A DNA stretch of 64,000 nucleotides from Nigerium sp. (GTDB lineage: Bacteria > Actinomycetota > Actinomycetes > Propionibacteriales > Propionibacteriaceae), in NCBI GenBank assembly GCA_016711325.1, contig JADJTH010000011.1, forward strand, positions 1 through 64,000, given 5' to 3'. The position numbers and the translations under genes are program-made. Under the pieces are notes generated by a model, which saw only the letters and a program-made list of their open reading frames with translations, was not told where the DNA came from and did no database searches. This document shows, piece after piece, positions 57,296 to 64,000 of this stretch (within the stretch, counting starts at the first letter, position 1; each line of letters begins with the position of its first letter).

Positions 57296-58729
57296 TCAGA
57301 GCAGTTCGCCGTGGGACTCGATCACCGTGGCGTACCAGCCGAAGGACTTCTTCTTCGACCGTGCCATCGTGCCGTGCCCCTCGTTGTCTCGATCCACATA
57401 GATCATCCCGTAGCGCTTCTTCATCTCTCCGGTGGTGAAGGAGACGACATCGATGATTCCCCACGGTGTGTATCCGATGAGTTTCACGCCGTCCTCCAGC
57501 ACGGCGAGCTTGATCTGTTCGATGTGCGCCTTCAGGTACTCGATCCGATAGTCGTCCACCACACTGCCGTCGGTGCCCACCCGGTCAACGGCACCGAACC
57601 CGTTCTCGACGATGAACAGAGGCAGTTCATAACGCTCGGCCAGGGTCGCGAGCGTGTAACGCAGACCGACGGGGTCGATCACCCAGCCCCAATCGCTCGC
57701 CGAGACGTAGGGGTTGGGCACCGAGTTCGGCAACCCGCCGTCGGTGCGCGCCTGGGCAGAGAAGGCGTCCGCCTTGACCGTGGTCGACATGTAGTAGCTA
57801 AAACCGATGTAGTCGACCGTTCCGGCGGCGAGAATCTCATCATCACCGTCGCGCCAACCAATGTCGTAGCCGTTCGCCTCGACCTCGCGCACGGCATATC
57901 CGGGATAGTGACCGCGCACGTGGACGTCCGGGAACAGAAATCGCTCACGACTGGCGACCTGCGCCGCCATGACGTCCTCCGGATTGCAGGAGAAGGGGTA
58001 GATCGGCACGTGCGACACCATGCAGCCGATCATCAGATCAGCGTTGATCTCGTGTCCGATCCTGACCGCCAAAGCACTGGCCAGCAGTTCGTGATGGGCG
58101 ACGCGTAGGAGTACCTCGCGCGGATCGTCCTCGGGTGTCAGCACCACGCCCGAGTTGGTCCAGAGGAACAGCGCGTTGTCGGTGTCCATCTGATTGTTGA
58201 TCTCGTTGAAGGTCATCCAGTACTTGACCTTCGACTGGTAACGCTCGAAGCACACTCGCGCGAACCGGGCAAAGAGATCGACGACCGCACGGTTCCGGAA
58301 CCCGCCGTACTCACGCGCCAGATGCAGCGGCAGCTCGAAGTGCGACAACGTAATCACCGGCTCCATGCCGTGGGCGAGCAGTTCGTCGAACATGGCGTCG
58401 TAGAACAGAAGCCCTGCTTCGTTGGGCTCCGTTTCGTCGCCCAGTGGAAAGATGCGAGTCCATTGGATGGAGGTACGGAAGCACCGCAGGCCCATTTCGG
58501 CCATCAGCGCGATGTCTTCACGGAACCGGTGGTAGAAGTCGATGGCGGTGTGGTTCGGGTAGAACTCATCCTCATCAACGTCATGGGTGATGCGACGGGG
58601 CACACCGTGCGCGCCGGCCGTCAGCACGTCCACGACGCTCAGGCCCTTGCCCCCGGCATTCCACCCGCCTTCGAGCTGATGCGCGGCCACCGCGCCGCCC
58701 CAGAGGAAGTCTTCAGACAGCCTGCTCAT
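57296..58729 (-). CDS. 6-phospho-beta-glucosidase (GH1)
   Basis: 477 residues. Acid/base Glu in YWMTFNEINNQ (about 185), nucleophile Glu in LFIVENGFGAVD (about 375) and the N-terminal FLWGGAVAAHQLEGGWN are GH1 hallmarks; association with a beta-glucoside PTS indicates a phospho-glucosidase. It cleaves the phosphorylated sugar delivered by the transporter. Its ATG overlaps the end of the PTS gene by 17 nt. It appears intact though the transporter upstream is broken. Confidence 0.93.
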   Translation of the reverse strand: MSRLSEDFLWGGAVAAHQLEGGWNAGGKGLSVVDVLTAGAHGVPRRITHDVDEDEFYPNHTAIDFYHRFREDIALMAEMGLRCFRTSIQWTRIFPLGDETEPNEAGLLFYDAMFDELLAHGMEPVITLSHFELPLHLAREYGGFRNRAVVDLFARFARVCFERYQSKVKYWMTFNEINNQMDTDNALFLWTNSGVVLTPEDDPREVLLRVAHHELLASALAVRIGHEINADLMIGCMVSHVPIYPFSCNPEDVMAAQVASRERFLFPDVHVRGHYPGYAVREVEANGYDIGWRDGDDEILAAGTVDYIGFSYYMSTTVKADAFSAQARTDGGLPNSVPNPYVSASDWGWVIDPVGLRYTLATLAERYELPLFIVENGFGAVDRVGTDGSVVDDYRIEYLKAHIEQIKLAVLEDGVKLIGYTPWGIIDVVSFTTGEMKKRYGMIYVDRDNEGHGTMARSKKKSFGWYATVIESHGELL

Positions 58730-60305
58730 GCTTCGCTTCCTTCCCGTTGATTGCCACCATCAGGTCTTCGCCAGGTTCCGCCATGGTGATCGGGGTGGTC
58801 AGGACGTCACCGAACTGCTTCGAGTTCGTCATGACGACGGGAGTGACCGCGGAGCAGCCAGCCGCCCTGATCGCAGCGATGTCGAACTCGGCGAGAAGCT
58901 CACCCTTCGTGACGTCGGTGTTCACCAACGCATGCATCACGAACGGGCCGCCGTCGAGCTTCACCGTGTCGACGCCGATATGGATCAGCAGCTCGACTCC
59001 CTCCGTCGAGATCATGCCGATGGCGTGCTTGGTCTTCGCCACCATCGTCACGCGACCGTCGAACGGGGCGTACACGCGTCCCTCGGCGGGGTCGATCGCC
59101 ACCCCTGACCCATGACGCCCGACGCGAACACCGGGTCCGGGACCGCGGACATGGCGAGCACACGTCCGGCGAGGGGCTGCCGACGACCACGATCGAGGAG
59201 GCTGCGGCGATGGCGGCCCCGTAAGCCTCGCGGGCGGACTCTTCGAGTTGTTGCTCGGCCTCCGCGACGACTTCTTCGGCGGTCGCCTTGGCGACAGGAT
59301 CCTGGAACCCGATCACGTACACCAGGATCATCGCGCCGAAGAATGCGACCGCGCAACCGATGATTTGCCCGATCAGCGACGCCGGGTTGTCAGCGCTGTA
59401 CGCGTTCACGATGGTCAGCATGCCCGGCAGCCCGGCGTAGGCGTAGTACCTCGAACCGAACAAGGCAATGACGACCGCGCCGGCCGCGCCCGCGATGCAC
59501 GCGAGGACGAAAGGTCGCTTGAGGCGCAGCGTGACGCCGTAGATGGTGGGTTCGGTGATGCCGAACACGCCCGTGGCGGCGGCAGAGCCGGCGACACCGC
59601 GCAACTCCTTGTTGCGGGTCTTGACGAAGACGCCGAGTGCCGCGCCCACCTGCGCAATGACGGCCGCGGTCTGGAAAGCCTGGAAGGAGTCGTAGCCGTA
59701 CTGTTCGAAGTTGGCCAACACGACCGGTGTGATCCCCCAATGGATACCAAAGATGACCGCGACCTGCCACACGCCGCCGATGATCGCAGCGGCTACGACG
59801 GGGGCCACATCGACCAGCCAGTTGTAGCCGTTCGCGATGCCGTTGGCACCCGCGGCCGACAAGGGGCCAAGCACCAGGAACGTGAACGGAACCATGACGA
59901 CGGCGCTGATGAACGGCACCAGAACCGCCTGCATGGCGCCCTTGAGGTAGCGGTTGAGGAACCGCTCGAGGTACGACAACAGCCACACGAGCAGCAGGGG
60001 CGGGATGACCGTCGAGGTGTAGGTGGTGGGCGACAGCGCGATACCGAACAAGTCGATCCGCTCGCCTTCCGCGATTTGGGCGGCCATGCTGTTCCAGTCC
60101 GGGTTCATGATCGCGGCGCACGCGAACACCGCGACGAAAGTGTTCACCTTGAGGTGCTTGGAAGCGGTGATCGCGATGAACACGGGCAGGAATGCGAACG
60201 GCGTCCAGGAGATCATCGAGAAGATCTTGTCCGTCCCGCTCCCCTCGAACGCCGGCGCGACCATGCGGATCACGATCAAGAGGCCCTGCAACAGACCGGC
60301 CGAGG

Positions 60306-61588
60306 CAGGGCCCCGTCATTGTCGGGTTCTAGCTTGTCAGTAGGAGTTTGACGGCGCGTTTGACGTCTCTGGACACGGCGCGCAGGGCTGCGGCAATGTT
60401 GGATGCGCCGGCGAGTCTGTGGAGGCTGATGGCCAGGTTGCGCAGGGTGGCCATGTTTTCAGCACCGACGCCGGTCCTGATCCGGCACCTGTCCTCATCG
60501 AACGTGACGTCGCGGACCCAGTGGAGCTTGTCTTCGATGCCCCAGTGCCCACGAACCCAGTCAGCGACCCGGCTGGGTTGGGCAGCGGCCATGGTCTTGG
60601 AGCAGATGAGGTAGACCACCTCAACACGTGGTTTGCCGTTGGCGGTGGTGGTGCGACGCAGTTGCAGCACCTGCTGGGCGCCGGGAAAGCTGATCCAGGC
60701 CGGACACTGGACCGCCTTGATGGTCCGGGTGCTACGGCGGCCGTGGCCCTTCTGGGTCTCGGATTCACCGGGGACCTGGTTCCACGGCAGGGCCGCCAAC
60801 GCCTTGAACAGGTTCGGCTGGTTACCCTTCACGGTCAGCACGTAGTCGCCGCCACGCTCGGTGATGAAGGTGGCAGTGTCCCGCTGCGTATGGAGTGCAT
60901 CAGCGGTGACCACGACATCAGCCAGGTCCATCATGCCTAGCAGATCGCGGGTTGCTGGGATCTCGTTGGTCTTCGAATCCACCTTGACCTGGCCAAGCAC
61001 CAGGCCGGTGCCATGGGAGAGCGCCGAGACCAGATGCGGTGCCCGCTGCCCCGCGGCGCAGGCCCGGCGCACCGTCTTGCCATCGACAGCGATCACCTGC
61101 TGACCATCGATCCTGTCCCACCTGATCCTCATCCAAGCACCCAGCAGCATGCTGAACACGACAGGATCGATGGCCTCGATCAGGCGGCGGATCGTCGGCT
61201 CGGAAGGGATCGCCGCTGGCATCCCGAGCTGGGCCAGCAGGTCGGCTCCGACGTCTTGGGCGAACTCCCAGATCGCCGCCATCGACCGCCCACCCCCAAC
61301 CACTGCGGCCACAGCGAGGGCGAGGATGACATCCAGCCGATGGCGAAGGCCTCTGGGGTCTCTGGGATCGGGTAGAAGCGGGAACAGTTGGACGAGGGTG
61401 GCGGCACGCAGCAACGTCGGGTCGACGCGAGCGGCCGTGACAGGGGAAGATGTCACTGGACGCGGTCCTTCAATCAGGCTGGATGGTTTAGCGCTTCCCA
61501 TCCTGAGCGCAAGGACCGCGTCCCCGTGCAGGACACGCCAACAAACCCCTAGTCAACCCACACTCTCACCGACCTTGACGGGACCCTG
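60306..61588 (-). mobile_element. ISAs1-family insertion sequence, 1283 bp
   Basis: Ends are imperfect inverted repeats: left CAGGGCCCCGTCATTGTCGG, right (minus strand) CAGGGTCCCGTCAAGGTCGG, 17 of 20 matching. It is flanked by a perfect 10-bp direct repeat CCGGCCGAGG (60296-60305 and 61589-61598). One transposase gene fills most of it. The exact target duplication and intact reading frame indicate recent insertion. Confidence 0.93.
60329..61501 (-). CDS. ISAs1-family transposase
   Basis: 390 residues, full length. The DDE residues are in VIAVDGKTVRRA, VVTADALHTQRDTA and WGIEDKLHWVRDV. The N-terminal LLPDPRDPRGLRHRLDVIL is typical of the family (also called H-repeat-associated). The GTG or ATG start region overlaps the inner side of the right inverted repeat. 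No frameshift seen. Confidence 0.93.
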   Translation of the reverse strand: MGSAKPSSLIEGPRPVTSSPVTAARVDPTLLRAATLVQLFPLLPDPRDPRGLRHRLDVILALAVAAVVGGGRSMAAIWEFAQDVGADLLAQLGMPAAIPSEPTIRRLIEAIDPVVFSMLLGAWMRIRWDRIDGQQVIAVDGKTVRRACAAGQRAPHLVSALSHGTGLVLGQVKVDSKTNEIPATRDLLGMMDLADVVVTADALHTQRDTATFITERGGDYVLTVKGNQPNLFKALAALPWNQVPGESETQKGHGRRSTRTIKAVQCPAWISFPGAQQVLQLRRTTTANGKPRVEVVYLICSKTMAAAQPSRVADWVRGHWGIEDKLHWVRDVTFDEDRCRIRTGVGAENMATLRNLAISLHRLAGASNIAAALRAVSRDVKRAVKLLLTS

Positions 61589-62059
61589 CCGGCCGAGGCC
61601 AGGATGTAGACGAAGGGGGCGAAGACGGCGGACATCGTCGCGATCAACCGGTTGACCACCGACTGTTGGGGCGCGCCGACATCTGCCACGTCGGAGAGAT
61701 CGGCGTGCTCCAGCAATGCTTCGTGAACCTCGCCGACGTGGGCGCCGATGACGACCTGGAATTGCCCACCGTTCTCCACGACGGTGATCACGCCGGGCAG
61801 TTCGGCGACTCTTTCCTTCGCACCGGCAGGCGTCTCGCGAAGCACGAGGCGCAGCCGAGTCGCACATCGACTGGCGTTCACGATGTTCGTCTCGCCGCCG
61901 ACTTGTTCAAGGATCTGGAGCGCTAGTTTGGGATAGTTGCGTACGGGCTCGGCCACGGCTTCCTCCACGGGCGTAGTAACAGGGGAGACACCCCGAGCGG
62001 CACCATCGAACCTTGACGAGCGCCACTCTCAAGCGCGTCTACGCGCCCAGTGTCGACTC

Positions 62060-62090
62060 GGGTTCTTGCCTCGAAGAGAGTTACAGGCCC
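62060..62090 (-). promoter_or_regulatory. RAT (ribonucleic antiterminator) sequence of the beta-glucoside operon
   Basis: On the minus strand GGCCTGTAACTC, 6 nt, GAGGCAAGAACC. It matches the LicT/BglG target pattern TGTTACT ... GGCAAAACC. A small GC hairpin (GCGCG-TAGA-CGCGC) lies about 20 nt downstream and may be the terminator it opposes. Confidence 0.65.
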
Positions 62091-62103
62091 AAAGCTGACA
62101 CGA

Positions 62104-62133
62104 AATATAGACTCCCCCGACCGCGCGAGGCAA
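62104..62133 (-). promoter_or_regulatory. promoter of the beta-glucoside PTS operon
   Basis: -35 TTGCCT (62128-62133), 18-nt spacer, -10 TATATT (62104-62109). The RAT starts 14 nt downstream of the -10. Confidence 0.65.
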
Positions 62134-62161
62134 GGCGTCGTCGCGCCGATGTTCGATCCGG

Positions 62162-62524
62162 CTAACGGCCGGGCCACTCCCAGCCGTCGAGGCGTCCGAG
62201 GAAGTCGTCGCAGGGATCGCCGTCGTAGCCCTCGCGGAACGGGTCGCACTCGGCCGCACGCAGCACCTGAAGCGCGTTGTACACGCCCGAGGCGTACTCC
62301 TCGGCGAACAGGATCGCCACCGCCTGCCTCTGGTCGTCGCTCAACGACGACAGCACGCGGTTCATGGTCACCTGGTGCGGGGCGATATCGGGCACCTCGT
62401 CGGCGTTGTCGTTCCACACCCCCACCCGGACGCGCTCGGCCGAGACCTGGCCTGCACCGGCGCAGGAGATCACCATCGCGTCGATCATCTGCCGGTACAT
62501 CCACCGCGAATCGTGCTCGGTCAT
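62162..62524 (-). CDS. hypothetical soluble protein
   Basis: 120 residues. Helical: SRWMYRQMIDAMVISCAGAG, VTMNRVLSSLSDDQRQAVAIL and AEEYASGVYNALQVLRAAE, with an acidic Trp-containing end (RLDGWEWPGR). No domain recognised. ATG 62524 is preceded by a -10-like CATGAT 6 nt upstream and a purine run GGGGG. The gene reads toward the PTS operon promoter. Confidence 0.65.
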   Translation of the reverse strand: MTEHDSRWMYRQMIDAMVISCAGAGQVSAERVRVGVWNDNADEVPDIAPHQVTMNRVLSSLSDDQRQAVAILFAEEYASGVYNALQVLRAAECDPFREGYDGDPCDDFLGRLDGWEWPGR

Positions 62525-62588
62525 GCCCCCATCATGCCCCGGGCCGGCAAGCAACGTCACCCGTTCGAGTACCGAACGCCACCGGCGA

Positions 62589-64000
62589 TCAGCCGCGCTT
62601 CCAGTCCTCGATCGGCCAGTACAGCCGGCTCGCGGCGCGGTACAGCGGCAGATCCGGGTTCACAGCCACCGGGCGTCCGAGCAGTTGCAGCCACGAGGCG
62701 TCCGCGATGGAATCGCCGTAGCCGTGCGAGCGGGACAAGTCGATACCGTGGCGGGCCGCGTAGTCCTTCAGCCACTGCGCGCGCCTCGTCCACCAGCGGC
62801 GGGGTCGCCAGATAGCCGGTGAGGACGCCCTCGCGCACCTCCATCCGGGAGCCGATCACCTCGTCGAACAGCGGCGCCAGCGGGCCTGCGAACAGGTCGA
62901 GCGAACCGGTCACCAGCACCGTGCGGTGCCCGGCCGCGCGGTGTTCCTCGATGCGGGCGAGGGCGCCGGGACGGATCGAGCGGACGAGGTTCTGCCCCCA
63001 GTCGCCGGCCACCAGGCGCTCGATGTCGGCGACCTTCGTGCCCGCGTAGCGCCGCGAGAACGCGCGGACGAACTCGCCACGGTCGCGTCGCTCCGCCTGC
63101 AGGTAGACGCCGGCCTTGCCCACGAGATCGGCCATCTCGCCGGGCAGCTGCGCCAGCGGGCGCAGACGTCCCATGACCGACAGGTACTGGGTCACCAGCG
63201 AGGACGCCACCAGCGTGCCGTCGAGGTCGAACACGGCGAGCACGTCGGTGCCCGACTCGAGGCGCCGGGCCTGGGAGCGGGACGCCCTCTTTGCCGAGGA
63301 CGCCCGCGCGTGCACCCTTGCCAGCGAGGTCATCGCCGGCAGGTGCACGTTCTGCCAGTAGTGGCCCCAGTCGATGTCGCGCACGTCGAAGGTCTGGTCC
63401 ACCGGTGTGTCCGCCGGCAGCGCAGCGCCGAGCGCGCGAGTCTGCTGGTCGTCGAACAGCATCTCGGTGCGCGTATAGCTCTGGTACAGGTCGACGTAGG
63501 TGCGCAGGGAGCCCAGGCCGCGCTCCATACGCGACAGTGAACTGGCCCACTCGCGGGTGGCCTTGGTGGCCGGGAGCGCCGCGCCGATCTTCGAGCCGAG
63601 CGCCGACAGCCGCTCCTTGAGCTGGAGCGAGCGCTCGGCGGCGTTGTTGGCCGGGAACTTCCAGGTCGGGACGACGATCGGACGCCCCTTGTCGTCCTCC
63701 AGGGGGTGCGCGAGGAAGTACTCACGCACCTCGCCGTACATCCGGTGGAACGGCAGCGGGTTCGACGCCCCCGAGCACACCTGGTAGTAGCCGACATCGG
63801 ATGCCGCCGGCCCCTGATGACCCAGCCGCGCCAGCGCGAGGATCACGTTGACGACGTAGTCGACCGGGATCACGTCCAGCACCGAGTCCGGCAGGCCCGG
63901 GAACTCGGGCAGCGCGCCCTGGCGTAGGCCATGATCAGCGGGTCGGCGACCTTGAAGCCGTCGATCCAGCCCGGGTACGGATAGCGCAGCGACGACTCGA
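62589..64000 (-). pseudogene. fatty-acyl reductase-like SDR/HAD-IB phosphatase fusion, frameshifted twice (5' end outside window)
   Basis: The part in the window begins in a reductase-like domain (SSLRYPYPGWIDGFKVADPL) and continues after a -1 shift near 63922 with PDSVLDVIPVDYVVNVILA. A HAD-IB hydrolase follows: VFDLDGTLVASSL (catalytic Asp), VLVTGSLDLF, and, after a second shift near 62783 in a GCGCGCGC run, SHGYGDSIADASWLQLLG (Mg-binding Asp). The frame then ends WPIEDWKRG at 62589. Each domain is otherwise well preserved, so the shifts may be recent or base-calling errors. The intact protein would couple acyl reduction with a phosphatase domain. Confidence 0.75.

Larger units (their letters stand above)
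58713..61968 (-). pseudogene. beta-glucoside PTS transporter EIIBCA, disrupted by an insertion sequence and two frameshifts
   Basis: Without the 1283-bp insertion and one 10-bp target copy the gene would encode about 654 residues. EIIB (61968 to about 61670) keeps its phosphorylated Cys in NASRCATRLRL. EIIC starts at 61670, is cut after ILASAG by the IS, and resumes at 60295 with LLQGLLIVIRM. The EIIC-EIIA linker loses frame near 59178 (PLAGRVLAMSAVPDPVF is in a second frame) and again near 59102 (AIDPAEGRVYAPFDG in a third). EIIA has its His in LLIHIGVDTVKLDGG. Both frameshifts sit beside short C or G runs, so base errors are possible. Confidence 0.88.

Overview
The window looks like chromosomal DNA of a high-GC (roughly 70%) actinobacterium, most probably from the Propionibacteriaceae or a near relative. 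The evidence is a dnaK-grpE-dnaJ-hspR operon with HspR (HAIR) operators, the actinobacterial bifunctional dCTP deaminase/dUTPase, PH-domain and DUF1707 proteins, and an acetyl-CoA hydrolase/transferase-family enzyme of the succinyl-CoA:acetate/propionate type used in the Wood-Werkman propionate cycle. Many genes appear to be leaderless: a TANNNT -10 box lies only 6-8 nt upstream of the start codon.

Layout. 0-10 kb holds mixed housekeeping genes: an orphan response regulator, a DUF368 (PopT-type) lipid-carrier translocase, an MFS exporter with LemA, pyrE, a sortase lacking its catalytic Cys, a methyltransferase-like protein, and a divergent His-rich MarR/His-rich protein pair with two inverted-repeat operators. 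10.8-23.9 kb is a purine (urate) catabolic cluster: FmdA-family amidohydrolase, AtzH-amidase fusion, ureidoglycine-type aminotransferase, allantoate amidohydrolase, a deleted TIM-barrel gene, an ECF sigma factor with a membrane partner, an NCS2 permease, HIU hydrolase, OHCU decarboxylase, allantoinase and FAD-dependent urate hydroxylase. Together they could take urate through allantoin and allantoate to ureidoglycine and then oxalurate. Four to five promoters in this cluster share one spacing architecture. 24-35 kb is the heat-shock region (clpB; dnaK-grpE-dnaJ-hspR) with three HAIR sites, an M3 peptidase, and a DNA adenine methylase next to dnaK. 36-55 kb is mostly core metabolism and envelope: YbaK-like deacylase, barstar-like protein, msrA, CoA transferase, a PemK-like/Fic pair, tRNA-Gly, PH-domain operon, argS, pgi, a peptidase-like SH3 protein, dcd. 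55.3-62.1 kb is a beta-glucoside operon (PTS EIIBCA, 6-phospho-beta-glucosidase, BglG-type antiterminator) whose transporter is broken by an ISAs1-family element with a perfect 10-bp target duplication and by two further frameshifts. The window ends inside a frameshifted reductase/HAD fusion gene.

The most interesting non-coding signals are: a modular 66-67 nt palindromic element present three times, each immediately downstream of a gene; the shared purine promoter architecture; a palindromic operator filling a -35/-10 spacer near 53.9 kb; a conserved RAT antiterminator upstream of the broken PTS gene; and a strong excess of the heptamer GGACGCC/GGCGTCC. All functions come from reading the sequence and recalling protein families; no database search was run.
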